The notes beneath the pieces are model-generated. The model did no database searches and was not told the origin of the DNA. It saw only the letters and a program-made list of their open reading frames with translations. A stretch of 64,000 nt of DNA from positions 1,736,001 through 1,800,000 of the forward strand of contig NC_015684.1 of assembly GCF_000218565.1 (NCBI RefSeq), written 5' to 3'. Positions 7,562 to 16,704 of the stretch are shown here, piece by piece. Each line of letters begins with the position of its first letter. Positions within the stretch are counted from its first letter, which is position 1. The stretch comes from Afipia carboxidovorans OM5 (GTDB lineage: Bacteria > Pseudomonadota > Alphaproteobacteria > Rhizobiales > Xanthobacteraceae). The position numbers were made by a program, and so were the translations under genes.

Positions 7562-10500
7562 TTGATAGCATTCTCACCTTTGCAATCAGACAGCGATGGC
7601 TCGTCATGATGGCCGTCGTTGGCGTTGCGGCTTTTGGCGTGTGGAATTTCACACGACTGCCAATCGATGCCGTCCCAGACATCACGAACGTGCAGGTCCA
7701 GATCAACACGCAGGCACCGGGCTATTCACCTCTCGAGACGGAACAGCGCATCACGTTCCCAATTGAAACAGCGATGGCTGGTTTACCGAAGCTCGACTAC
7801 ACCCGATCGTTGTCGCGTTATGGCCTCAGCCAAGTCACGGTAGTATTCAAGGACGGCACCGACATTTATTTTGCGCGGCAATTGGTCAATGAACGAATTC
7901 AACAGGTGAAAGACCAACTGCCCACGGGTATCGAGACCGGCATGGGGCCGATATCCACTGGCCTTGGAGAAATCTACCTCTATACGGTTGAAGCAAAACC
8001 CGGCGCAAAAACCCCCGACGGCAAAGAGTATTCGCCGACCGATCTGCGAACTATTCAGGATTGGATCATCAAACCGCAGCTCCGTCTGGTGCCGGGCGTC
8101 GTCGAGGTCAACACCATCGGCGGGTATGAGAAGCAATTCCACGTGCTACCCGATCCGGCACGACTGATGGCGTTCAAGTTGGGATTCAGCGACGTCATGA
8201 CGGCGCTGGCATCCAATAATAACAACGTCGGCGCCGGTTACATCGAGCGCAACGGCGAACAGTATCTCGTCCGCACGCCCGGGCAGGTCGCAAATAGCGA
8301 GGAGATCCGCAATATCGTCATTGGCGCTCGGGACGGAATCCCGATTCGTGTCCGCGATGTGGCTCAAGTTCGCGAGGGAAAGGATTTGCGGACCGGTGCG
8401 GCAACGATAGACGGAAAGGAGACGGTCCTTGGAACTGCGATGCTGTTGATCGGAGACAACAGCAGGACAGTCGCACAAGCCGTTGCGGCCAAACTGTCTG
8501 AAATTGCCAAATCACTGCCTGAGGGGATCATCACGAACGCCGTCTACGATCGTACGCATCTCGTCGAGGCAACGATTGCGACGGTGGAGAAAAACCTGAT
8601 TGAGGGCGCAATTCTGGTCATTGCGATCTTGTTCCTCATTCTCGGCAACATCCGGGCGGCCGTCGTGACAGCATGCGTCATCCCGTTGTCGATGCTGTTT
8701 ACGATCACGGGCATGGTTGAAACCCGCGTGAGCGCTAATTTGATGAGTCTTGGTGCGATCGACTTCGGCATCATCGTCGATGGTGCCGTGATCATCGTTG
8801 AGAACTGTTTGCGGCTATTGGCCGAGGAACAACACCGACGGGGTCGACTTTTGACGGCGCCTGAACGGTTCGAAACCATCCTCGCGGGATCGCGGGAGGT
8901 GATCAAACCCAGCTTGTTCGGTACGATGATCATTGCGGTTGTCTATCTTCCGGTACTGACGCTAACCGGCGTGGAAGGCAAGATGTTCACGCCGATGGCT
9001 TTGACAGTGCTGATGGCTTTGCTCGGTGCCGCGATCTTTTCAATGACATTCGTGCCTGCCGCTATTGCTCTGTTCGTGACCGGGAAGGTTTCCGAAAAGG
9101 AGAACGTCTTCATGCGCGGGGCACGGCACGTTTATTTGCCGCTCCTCGATTGGACGATCCGTCACCGCAAAACAGTGGCGATCGCGGCCGTCGTGATCGT
9201 GATCGCCAGCGGCGTCGCTGCCACTAAAATGGGCGGAGAGTTTATTCCGAGCTTGGACGAAGGCGATGTTGCCTTGGCGGCGATTCGCATCCCAGGGACC
9301 AGCCTCACGCAGTCGCTAGAGATGCAAAAGGCTCTTGAGCGGCGCGTCAAGAAAATTCCGGAAGTGAAGGACGTCTTCGCACGAACAGGTACTGCCGAAG
9401 TCGCGACTGACGCCATGCCGCCGTCGATATCGGACGGATACGTCATGCTGAAACCGCGTGACCAATGGCCAAATCCTGAAAAATCCAAAGCCGACGTCGT
9501 AAGCGAGATACAGCAGGCGGCCGATGAGATACCTGGAAGCCAGTACGAGATATCGCAACCGATTCAGCTTCGTTTCAACGAGCTGATTTCGGGCGTCCGG
9601 GCTGATGTGGGCGTCAAGATTTTCGGAGATGATCTCGAAACGCTCCTCAAAGTGGCACGACAGGTCCAGTCCGCGATCGAACCCATCAAAGGAGTCGCGG
9701 ATCTCAAGACCGAACAGGTGTCGGGACTTCCCATCTTGACGGTAAAGCTCGATCGCGAAGCTCTTTCGCGGTATGGGCTAAGCGTCGGTGATGTCCAGAA
9801 CCTCGTTGAGATTGCTGTCGGCGGTAAGGCCACGGGAAAGGTTTATGAGGGCGACCGTCGCTTCGATCTCATTGTTCGACTTCCGGAGGATCTTCGGGGC
9901 GATATCGAGGCAATCCGCGCGTTACCTATCCCGTTGCCGCCAAGGGAAGCCGAGGCGAACACGAAGAAGGCGTCGTGGTCGTCGTCTTCGCCGTTGGCGC
10001 GCATGCGCTACATCCCGTTATCATCGATCGCCAAGGTGGACGCCGCGCCCGGTCCCAACCAGATCAGCCGCGAAAACGGCAAGCGACGTATCGTCGTCAC
10101 GGCCAACGTGCGCGATCGAGATCTCGGTTCGTTTGTGGAGGAGGCTCAGCGCGCCGTGGAGGCGAAAGTCAAATTGCCAGCCGGGTACTGGATGAGTTGG
10201 GGCGGGCAGTTCGAGCAGTTGGTTTCGGCGACGAAGCGGCTGACGATCGTCGTGCCGGTCGCTTTGCTTCTCGTCTTCATCCTGCTCTTCATGACCTTCG
10301 GTTCGGCTGCGGATTCTCTCTTGGTGTTCAGTGGAGTTCCGCTCGCGTTGACGGGGGGTATCCTTGCCCTGCTGCTTCGGGGCATCCCGCTATCGATCAG
10401 TGCGGGCGTCGGGTTTATCGCATTGTCTGGCGTCGCGGTGCTGAATGGCTTGGTGATCATCACCTTCATTGAGCGTTTGCGTTCAGAAGGCAAATCGATC

Positions 10501-10788
10501 CTTGCGGCAGTTCATGAGGGTGCATTAACCCGCCTGCGACCGGTCCTCATGACCGCCCTTGTGGCCTCGCTTGGTTTTGTTCCGATGGCCATTGCGACAG
10601 GGGCAGGAGCCGAGGTCCAGCGTCCGCTCGCGACCGTGGTCATCGGTGGCATCATCTCCTCAACCATTCTGACACTGCTCGTTCTTCCTGCGCTCTACGT
10701 GCTGTTTCGTCGCGAATCTCTGCCCCCGGAGTCCGTTACGGAAGTGAATCGTGATCAAATATCGAGGTCCGATCATGACGCAGTCTGA
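7558..10788 (+). CDS. czcA: CzcA/CusA-family heavy-metal efflux RND transporter
   Basis: This inner-membrane proton/metal antiporter has 1076 residues, a normal RND length. It has the usual duplicated 6+6 membrane segments with two large periplasmic loops. The HME-family signature DFGIIVDGAVIIVEN (about 402-416) carries the charged residues of the proton relay in TM4. N-terminal IRQRWLVMM and the TRLPIDAVPDITNVQVQINT segment are typical of CzcA/CusA. Co-expression with CzcC, CzcB and the PII-like protein is implied by overlapping stops and starts. Substrate is probably a divalent cation (Co/Zn/Cd) rather than Cu/Ag, given the neighbouring Zn-type ATPase and CDF genes. Confidence 0.92.
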   Translation: MIDSILTFAIRQRWLVMMAVVGVAAFGVWNFTRLPIDAVPDITNVQVQINTQAPGYSPLETEQRITFPIETAMAGLPKLDYTRSLSRYGLSQVTVVFKDGTDIYFARQLVNERIQQVKDQLPTGIETGMGPISTGLGEIYLYTVEAKPGAKTPDGKEYSPTDLRTIQDWIIKPQLRLVPGVVEVNTIGGYEKQFHVLPDPARLMAFKLGFSDVMTALASNNNNVGAGYIERNGEQYLVRTPGQVANSEEIRNIVIGARDGIPIRVRDVAQVREGKDLRTGAATIDGKETVLGTAMLLIGDNSRTVAQAVAAKLSEIAKSLPEGIITNAVYDRTHLVEATIATVEKNLIEGAILVIAILFLILGNIRAAVVTACVIPLSMLFTITGMVETRVSANLMSLGAIDFGIIVDGAVIIVENCLRLLAEEQHRRGRLLTAPERFETILAGSREVIKPSLFGTMIIAVVYLPVLTLTGVEGKMFTPMALTVLMALLGAAIFSMTFVPAAIALFVTGKVSEKENVFMRGARHVYLPLLDWTIRHRKTVAIAAVVIVIASGVAATKMGGEFIPSLDEGDVALAAIRIPGTSLTQSLEMQKALERRVKKIPEVKDVFARTGTAEVATDAMPPSISDGYVMLKPRDQWPNPEKSKADVVSEIQQAADEIPGSQYEISQPIQLRFNELISGVRADVGVKIFGDDLETLLKVARQVQSAIEPIKGVADLKTEQVSGLPILTVKLDREALSRYGLSVGDVQNLVEIAVGGKATGKVYEGDRRFDLIVRLPEDLRGDIEAIRALPIPLPPREAEANTKKASWSSSSPLARMRYIPLSSIAKVDAAPGPNQISRENGKRRIVVTANVRDRDLGSFVEEAQRAVEAKVKLPAGYWMSWGGQFEQLVSATKRLTIVVPVALLLVFILLFMTFGSAADSLLVFSGVPLALTGGILALLLRGIPLSISAGVGFIALSGVAVLNGLVIITFIERLRSEGKSILAAVHEGALTRLRPVLMTALVASLGFVPMAIATGAGAEVQRPLATVVIGGIISSTILTLLVLPALYVLFRRESLPPESVTEVNRDQISRSDHDAV

Positions 10789-12967
10789 TGCATTCACGAT
10801 CCGCATGCGGGTGGAAGGAATGGATTGCGCGAGTTGCGCGGTCAAGATTGAGAACGCGCTTCGGCGTATACCCGGCGTTGCGGAGGTAAAAGTATCGGTT
10901 TCGGGCGGCACGGTTACCGTTCGAAATGATCGATTGAATGCCGAGGCGATAAAGACTCAGATTGTCAGGCTCGGTTATACGGTAACGGGCTCCCGGGAGT
11001 TCAAAGGCGAAGCGGACCAGAGAGATGCCGTTGAAGTATCGACCTCAACCGGAAAGAGCGCTCATTCTCATACACATGAGAGTGATGATGACGACAAGCC
11101 ATGGTGGCGGACAAGAAAAAGCGCTTTGACCATCGCTTCCGGGGCAGCTTTGGCCGTCGCCTTCGTGGTCGGAAAAGCCAGCCCGGCGATCGAGCAGTGG
11201 GCATTTCTGCTCGCGATGATGGTCGGACTCATTCCGATCGCAAAGCGTGCAGTTGTTGCCGCGATTGCCGGAACGCCGTTCTCGATCGAAATGCTGATGA
11301 CGATTGCTGCGGTTGGAGCAATCGTCATCGGTGCGACCGAAGAGGCGGCAGCGGTGGTGTTTCTGTTCTTGATCGGAGAATTGTTGGAGGGGGTCGCTGC
11401 CAGCCGCGCCCGCGCAAGCATCCGGAATCTCGGTGATCTCGTTCCCAAAACAGCTCTCGTCGAAGACAATGGCCGACTCCGAGAGGTGCAGGCCGAGAGC
11501 CTTGAGGTCGGAGCAACAATCCATGTCAGGCCGGGTGACCGAATCCCGGCCGATGGAGCGATCCTGTCAGGGGATAGCTCGATCGACGAAGCCCCCGTTA
11601 CGGGCGAAAGTACGCCGGTTCGGAAAGGTCCTGATGAGGTTGTTTTCGCAGGAACGGTAAATGGCGATGGCCTTTTACGCATTCGGGTAACCGCCGCCGC
11701 AACAGACAACACCATCGCGCGAATTGTCCGTCTCGTCGAGGAAGCCCAAGAATCAAAGGCACCCACGGAACGGTTCATCGATCGCTTTTCCCGCTATTAC
11801 ACCCCCGGCGTGGTGGTGGTCGCGGCACTGGTCGCGATCATTCCTCCGTGGTGGTTCGGCGCAGATTGGGGCGGTTGGATCTACAAGGGGTTGGCAATCC
11901 TCCTGATAGGCTGTCCTTGCGCCCTCGTTATATCGACGCCAGCAGCAATCGCCGCGAGCCTCGCCGCCGGTGCCCGCAGCGGTCTCCTCATGAAGGGAGG
12001 TGCCGTTCTTGAACGCATTGGCAGAATTACGGTTGCTTGCTTTGACAAGACGGGCACGCTGACCGCCGGCAAACCCCAAGTGACGGATGTCATCGGCTTC
12101 GTTCGTCCGGAGACGGACGTGTTGCAAGTCGCAGCCGCGCTGGAATCCGGATCAAGCCATCCACTCGCCATCGCAATCCTGGCATTGGCGTCCGAAAAGG
12201 GCATTCACGTTTCCTCCGCCGAGGATTCTAAAGCGATCGGAGGGAAGGGCGTTCAGGCAAACGTCGAAGGAAAGAAAGTTTTCCTCGGATCGCCCGCAGC
12301 CGTCGGGGAAATATCGGGTTTGACCGCAGACCAAATTGCCCAGATCGAAGCACTTAACGATGAAGGCAAAACCGTTTCCGTGCTTTTGATCGGAGATGAG
12401 ATCGCCGGCGCCATTGCCATGCGTGATGAGCCGCGTTCGGACGCGAAGGACGGTCTTAAGCAACTGACAGCGGCAGGTATCCGCACTTTGATGCTGACCG
12501 GCGACAATCGACGTACCGCAACAGCAATCGGCAACAGGTTAGGCATTGAGGTCAAAGCGGAACTGCTGCCGCATGACAAGCAGCGCCTGGTAACCGACCT
12601 ACAAAGGAGCGGACAGTCTGTTGCAAAGGTCGGAGATGGCATTAACGACGCGCCCGCCTTGGCGGCGGCAGATGTTGGAATTGCTATGGGAGGAGGTACG
12701 GATGTCGCTTTGGAAACGGCCGATGCCGCGATTCTGAACGGAAGAGTTGGCGACGTCGCGGCAATGGTCGCTCTATCCAAGCGGACTATGACGAACATTC
12801 ACCAAAACATTGCCGTTGCTCTCGGGTTAAAGGCGGCATTCCTAGTCACGACCATTGCCGGTGTGACAGGCCTTTGGCCTGCGATCCTTGCCGATACTGG
12901 AGCAACCGTCTTGGTGACTCTTAATGCGTTGCGCCTGCTTTCGCCAAAGGACCGAAGTCGATCTTGA
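10775..12967 (+). CDS. cadA: P1B-type Zn/Cd/Pb-exporting ATPase (CadA/ZntA family)
   Basis: This ATPase exports soft divalent cations from the cytoplasm. The 730-residue protein has an N-terminal HMA domain with GMDCASC (about residues 14-20), a His/Asp-rich linker (HSHTHESDDDD) before the first membrane helix, the CPC motif in the transport core (380-382), phosphorylation motif DKTGT (Asp424), the HP motif (SSHPLA) and the hinge GDGINDAPALAAADVGIAMG. The last helix contains ADTGATVLVTLNALRLL, characteristic of the Zn/Cd/Pb subclass. ATG 10775 is preferred over the GTG at 10751; it overlaps the end of czcA by 14 bp. Confidence 0.9.
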   Translation: MTQSDAFTIRMRVEGMDCASCAVKIENALRRIPGVAEVKVSVSGGTVTVRNDRLNAEAIKTQIVRLGYTVTGSREFKGEADQRDAVEVSTSTGKSAHSHTHESDDDDKPWWRTRKSALTIASGAALAVAFVVGKASPAIEQWAFLLAMMVGLIPIAKRAVVAAIAGTPFSIEMLMTIAAVGAIVIGATEEAAAVVFLFLIGELLEGVAASRARASIRNLGDLVPKTALVEDNGRLREVQAESLEVGATIHVRPGDRIPADGAILSGDSSIDEAPVTGESTPVRKGPDEVVFAGTVNGDGLLRIRVTAAATDNTIARIVRLVEEAQESKAPTERFIDRFSRYYTPGVVVVAALVAIIPPWWFGADWGGWIYKGLAILLIGCPCALVISTPAAIAASLAAGARSGLLMKGGAVLERIGRITVACFDKTGTLTAGKPQVTDVIGFVRPETDVLQVAAALESGSSHPLAIAILALASEKGIHVSSAEDSKAIGGKGVQANVEGKKVFLGSPAAVGEISGLTADQIAQIEALNDEGKTVSVLLIGDEIAGAIAMRDEPRSDAKDGLKQLTAAGIRTLMLTGDNRRTATAIGNRLGIEVKAELLPHDKQRLVTDLQRSGQSVAKVGDGINDAPALAAADVGIAMGGGTDVALETADAAILNGRVGDVAAMVALSKRTMTNIHQNIAVALGLKAAFLVTTIAGVTGLWPAILADTGATVLVTLNALRLLSPKDRSRS

Positions 12968-13026
12968 GCAAACCCGTATGGAGAATGTTGACACGGGGTT
13001 CGATTGATTGGGCGTGGAGAAATGTC

Positions 13027-13278
13027 ATGGCGGAGCGTCGACAGGAAGGACGAAAGAAAGTGTTCAAGGCTGGGACGATTTCATTTCGAGGAGCCGCCAT
13101 TGACTGTGTTGTACGGAATCTCAGTTCGAGCGGTGCGTTGCTGAACGTAGAATCGCCACTCGGAATTCCGACGCACTTCCTGCTACTGATTCCAGCGGAA
13201 TCGTTCAAACGCGAGTGCCACATCACCTGGATCAAGGATAAGCAGATTGGCGTTCGCTTCAACCGATCGACCAGTTAG
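13027..13278 (+). CDS. PilZ-domain protein
   Basis: The start is set at ATG 13027, preceded by a GGAGA ribosome-binding site. A longer in-frame version from TTG 12964 would add residues that do not look like PilZ. The 83-residue protein begins AERRQEGRKKVFKAG and contains VVRNLSSSGALLNVES, matching the c-di-GMP-type RxxxR and (D/N)xSxxG signatures of PilZ (here NLSSSG). It is a single-domain protein. Whether it binds c-di-GMP and why it lies after a metal ATPase gene are unknown. Confidence 0.7.
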   Translation: MAERRQEGRKKVFKAGTISFRGAAIDCVVRNLSSSGALLNVESPLGIPTHFLLLIPAESFKRECHITWIKDKQIGVRFNRSTS

Positions 13279-13337
13279 GAATGGGCTATCGGAAGACATA
13301 ACGCTTACCGTTTATTCGAACACTTGGGAGAAGGCGG

Positions 13338-13826
13338 ATGAAATGCTTTCTTGCAATGGCGGGAACAGTCGCTGTGGCGATCCTTCCGATCATCCAGTCG
13401 GCGTCGGCGCGTGGCGGATTGGCTTCGGAGAATCCATGGGCGCCCGAACATATTGAAAGACTTCCTCCTGATATTCGCAAAGCGGTGCTTCGGCGGGCGC
13501 GCGCGTGCGGAAGTAAAGCCGCAGCGGCTCATTATTTCTCACTCTCGATAGAATCTTATGGGGCGAGGTTCATTTCGCTTCATTTTGAGGATTTTGCATG
13601 CGCAAATCGCGCCGCGATCTGCAACGACAATGGATGTCTGCATCAGGTCTATCTGAAGTCAGGCGAGCGTCATCGTCTTGTGTTCATCACGTATGCAGAC
13701 GACGTCAGGTTGACGAATGATGGCCCTACGGTCGGTCTTGAGGTTCTAAAGCGGAGACGTACACAGAAGTTTCAGTGGAATGGAAGGCACTTCACGGTGT
13801 CAGATGTAAAGGAAATCTGGAAGTGA
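13338..13826 (+). CDS. Secreted protein of unknown function
   Basis: A 162-residue protein with a clear signal peptide (about 1-24, ending SASA). The mature part has four cysteines (ARACGSK, FACANRAAICNDNGC) that could form two disulfides in the periplasm. No family was recognised. Its stop overlaps the GTG start of the following membrane protein by 4 bp, so the two are translationally coupled. Position between metal ATPase and CDF genes suggests, but does not prove, a metal-related role. Confidence 0.6.
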   Translation: MKCFLAMAGTVAVAILPIIQSASARGGLASENPWAPEHIERLPPDIRKAVLRRARACGSKAAAAHYFSLSIESYGARFISLHFEDFACANRAAICNDNGCLHQVYLKSGERHRLVFITYADDVRLTNDGPTVGLEVLKRRRTQKFQWNGRHFTVSDVKEIWK

Positions 13827-14659
13827 CAACCTCTCTCCTTGGGCATCTTCATTTTGGCGGTGCGGATATCAGCCTTCGAAAGAAGTTCCGGCTGTTCTTC
13901 CTAGTGGGAACGATTGTGGTTCTGCTCGGAGCGCTCAAAGGCGCAGTCCACTATTTCGGATTCGAAATACTCGAGCTTACGAGGCTTCTGACGAGTGGCA
14001 TTGGAGGCGCGATTTTCATTATCGGATTTCTGCTCTCGAGTATTCTGGCCGATTACAAGGAAGCTGAGCGCATTCCTGCGGATATCCGGAGCTCGATCGA
14101 GGCGATTGACGGTGATCTTGAATCCTTCGCAGTGATCAACCCTGATTTCGACCTTCGGGGTTCTCGAACCGTTCTCATCGGCATGATCGAGAAGCTGCGT
14201 GCCGGCCTCGACCACACCAACGGACACAAGAATCTACCGCCGGTACTTGAAGAGATCGGAAAGCTGACGCCGATCCTGGGTCGTCTCGAGGGGATGGGAA
14301 TGGCCGCGAACTTCGTTGTCCGGCTGCGCACATTGCAGGATTCGATCAGGCGGTCCGTATTGCGAATCTACCAGATTCAACGAGTGGAATTTGTACCTTC
14401 CGTACATGTTTTGGTGCAAACGTTGGTGATCTCGATCGTGTTCATGATGTTGTTGTTGAAGACCGAGGGAGATCCGGCTTCAGCCCTGATGTTTGGCTTC
14501 ATAACGTACATGTTCGTTTACGCACTGTACCTCGTCCGGCTTCTCGAGCAGCCTTTCGCTAAAGGGCATGGGTCGATCGACGACGTCAGTTTCTTTCTTC
14601 TGGACGAGCTCGAAACTAAGCTTCGCACTGACCTCGCGATGGATGAAAAGGAGGGCTGA
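13823..14659 (+). CDS. Multi-pass membrane protein of unknown function
   Basis: A 278-residue protein using GTG 13823 as start. It has two hydrophobic segments near the N-terminus (about 25-70, with FFLVGTIVVLLGALKG and GAIFIIGFLLSSIL), a long cytosolic helical middle part (about 70-200) and two more segments (LVQTLVISIVFMMLLL and ALMFGFITYMFVYALYLV). The layout loosely resembles bestrophin/DUF4239-type membrane proteins, but no signature is decisive. It is coupled to the preceding secreted protein and followed 3 bp later by the CDF gene. Confidence 0.55.
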   Translation: MTTSLLGHLHFGGADISLRKKFRLFFLVGTIVVLLGALKGAVHYFGFEILELTRLLTSGIGGAIFIIGFLLSSILADYKEAERIPADIRSSIEAIDGDLESFAVINPDFDLRGSRTVLIGMIEKLRAGLDHTNGHKNLPPVLEEIGKLTPILGRLEGMGMAANFVVRLRTLQDSIRRSVLRIYQIQRVEFVPSVHVLVQTLVISIVFMMLLLKTEGDPASALMFGFITYMFVYALYLVRLLEQPFAKGHGSIDDVSFFLLDELETKLRTDLAMDEKEG

Positions 14660-14662
14660 TCA

Positions 14663-15562
14663 ATGCACGGTGGAGGAAGCGTTGGAACGGCCGCAGCTCG
14701 TCATGCGAACAGGTTAGGTTGGGCGCTTGGACTGACCGCGACGTATATGTTTGCTGAGATCATTGGCGGACTGGTTACCGGAAGTCTCGCTCTATTGGCG
14801 GACGCCGCGCACATGTTGACCGACGTGGGTGGTCTAGCGCTCGCCCTTCTGGCTATCCGTTTTGCAGCGCGTGAGGCGACGCCACAGCGGACCTATGGCT
14901 ATCTGCGAATGGAGGTGCTGTCCGCGCTGACGAATGCTGTCGTCCTTCTTTTGCTGACTGTCTACATCCTCTACGAAGCCTACAAGCGCTTCATGTCTCC
15001 CCCGGAAATTCTGAGCGGTCCTATGTTGGCGGTGGCTGTCGTCGGTCTTGCCGTCAATCTGGTCAGCATGCGGCTGCTGGCGGCAGGTTCATCCGAAAGC
15101 CTGAACGTAAAGGGAGCCTACTTTGAGGTCCTGGGTGACATGCTTGGGTCGGTTGGAGTGATCGTTGCGGCCTTGTTGATGATGTGGAAAGGCTGGTGGC
15201 TTGCTGATCCGATCATCGGTGCCGGAATCGGCCTATTCATCGTACCTCGAACATGGGTTTTGTTGAAACAGGTTACGCACATTCTTATGGAAGGCGTTCC
15301 GCCGAATGTCGACGTCACGGCACTTGAGCGCAAGCTCGCGAGTATCCAAGCAGTGACTGCCGTACATGATTTGCATGTTTGGACGATCACCTCCGGATTT
15401 GACGCGATGAGTTGTCACGTTGTTGTCGATGACCTCGCGGCAGGTCGGAAAGTGTTGCAGGAAGTTCGTCGGATCATGAGAGAGGAGTTCGGCATTGATC
15501 ACGTGACGGTTCAGATCGAGGACGAAGAGTCGCGTGCGAACGAAGCCGTTCTTCATATCTGA
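14663..15562 (+). CDS. czcD: Cation diffusion facilitator (CzcD-like Zn/Cd/Co exporter)
   Basis: This inner-membrane antiporter exchanges cytosolic Zn/Cd/Co for protons. The 299-residue protein has six membrane segments with the family motif LLADAAHMLTDVGGLALAL in TM2 (HxxxD metal site) and a matching site in TM5 (FEVLGDMLGSVGVIVAALL). A cytosolic ferredoxin-like domain at the C-terminus ends with HVTVQIEDEE, where this family carries further metal-binding residues. Few His residues are present in the loop between TM4 and TM5. It closes the metal cargo block. Confidence 0.9.
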   Translation: MHGGGSVGTAAARHANRLGWALGLTATYMFAEIIGGLVTGSLALLADAAHMLTDVGGLALALLAIRFAAREATPQRTYGYLRMEVLSALTNAVVLLLLTVYILYEAYKRFMSPPEILSGPMLAVAVVGLAVNLVSMRLLAAGSSESLNVKGAYFEVLGDMLGSVGVIVAALLMMWKGWWLADPIIGAGIGLFIVPRTWVLLKQVTHILMEGVPPNVDVTALERKLASIQAVTAVHDLHVWTITSGFDAMSCHVVVDDLAAGRKVLQEVRRIMREEFGIDHVTVQIEDEESRANEAVLHI

Positions 15563-15614
15563 TGCAGCGTTTCGAGGGCGATCGTCCGGCTATGTGATAG
15601 AAGGGAAGGAAGGG

Positions 15615-16514
15615 TTGGACCTGCGTCATTTGCGCTATATCGTTGCCAGTGCTCGCAACGGCAGCTTTAGCGCCGCCGCGCATGAGTTCAATGTGAGGCA
15701 GCCGATTATCAGCAAGCGCATCAAGGAGGCTGAGGATGAGCTTACGGTCGCGTTGTTCGTTCGTTCGACCTCAGGTGCCCGTCTAACGCCCGCCGGAGAG
15801 GAGTTCGTCGTCGACGCGCGCCGGATCATTGAAGATTTCGACCGTCTTGCCGAGCGCGCGAAAGCAAGTGGCGCCGGCACGCTTGGGCGGATCGTTGTCG
15901 GTTTATACAAATCGCTCTCGCAAGGCGCGTTGCGCACATTCATCGACGAATTCCGCGAACGCTATCCCGACGTTGATCTTGAGCTGCTCGAAGCGCCGTT
16001 CGCGGAGATTATCGCCGGCCTTCATTCCGGACGGGTCGACGCCGCGATTATCCTGGGCGACACCGGCAAGTGCGAGGTTCTCGGGTCCCTCGCGCTCTGG
16101 TCGGAGCATCTCATGGTGGCGTTGCCGCTGGGGCATCCGCTTGCGGACAAATCCGTCATCTATTGGTCGGAACTGAAGGGCGAGCGATTCATCATTGGCC
16201 ACCACGATCCCGGCCCCGATATCCGGGACATTCTGCTCCGCCATCTGGCTGCACCTTCGGACCGCCCTGAAATCGTCACCCTCCGTCTCAACCGCGATAA
16301 TATTCTCAGCGAAGTGGGCAGCGGCAAAGGCATCAGCCTGCAATGTGAATCCGCGTCGGGCTTAACCGGCCTCGGCGTCGTCTTCCGGCCTCTGCATGAC
16401 GGCAACGGCGCCACGCGCGTCGGTTATATCGTTTGCTGGAAGCCGGACAACATCAATCCGGTCCTGAATACCCTCCGCAATGCGCTCAAAGAGGCGATGT
16501 TGATTCGGCCCTGA
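15615..16514 (+). CDS. LysR-type transcriptional regulator (TraR-like position)
   Basis: The start is taken as TTG 15615, right after a GAAGGA ribosome-binding site, giving the standard LysR N-terminus LDLRHLRYIVASARNGSFSAAAHEFNVRQPIISKRIKEAE. This is a winged helix-turn-helix at residues 1-60, followed by a substrate-binding-like domain (about 90-299). It lies immediately before the trb operon. In Tn4371-like elements a LysR gene called traR holds this place, so it probably controls conjugation genes. The repeated CTACG motif just downstream is a candidate target. The effector molecule is unknown. Confidence 0.82.
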   Translation: MDLRHLRYIVASARNGSFSAAAHEFNVRQPIISKRIKEAEDELTVALFVRSTSGARLTPAGEEFVVDARRIIEDFDRLAERAKASGAGTLGRIVVGLYKSLSQGALRTFIDEFRERYPDVDLELLEAPFAEIIAGLHSGRVDAAIILGDTGKCEVLGSLALWSEHLMVALPLGHPLADKSVIYWSELKGERFIIGHHDPGPDIRDILLRHLAAPSDRPEIVTLRLNRDNILSEVGSGKGISLQCESASGLTGLGVVFRPLHDGNGATRVGYIVCWKPDNINPVLNTLRNALKEAMLIRP

Positions 16515-16560
16515 CCTGTTCTCGGGCAGCGTCGGACGCGGCGGGCGGCTCCGAATATTT

Positions 16561-16604
16561 CAAGTATTTTTTCGATGGCCTACGATGAGCTACGCCGGAC
16601 TACG
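16561..16604 (+). promoter_or_regulatory. Shared upstream element of the trb operon: AT-rich 15-mer plus three CTACG repeats
   Basis: CAAGTATTTTTTCGA (16561-16575) is followed after 4 bp by CTACG at 16580, 16590 and 16600, an exact 10-bp step. The 15-mer, the gap and the first two repeats are shared with the region upstream of traG (1737-1780). Flanking bases differ, which argues for selection on the motif rather than a recent duplication. It lies 50-100 bp before the possible trbB starts. Confidence 0.65.
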
Positions 16605-16704
16605 AGAGCTTCAATAAATCATGTTGCCCATCTGCAAGTTCTGCCTTTCTTGATTGTCCCCGTCGCCATCTGATCGTCTTGCGGATGGCCGAGGCGGGGG
16701 CACG

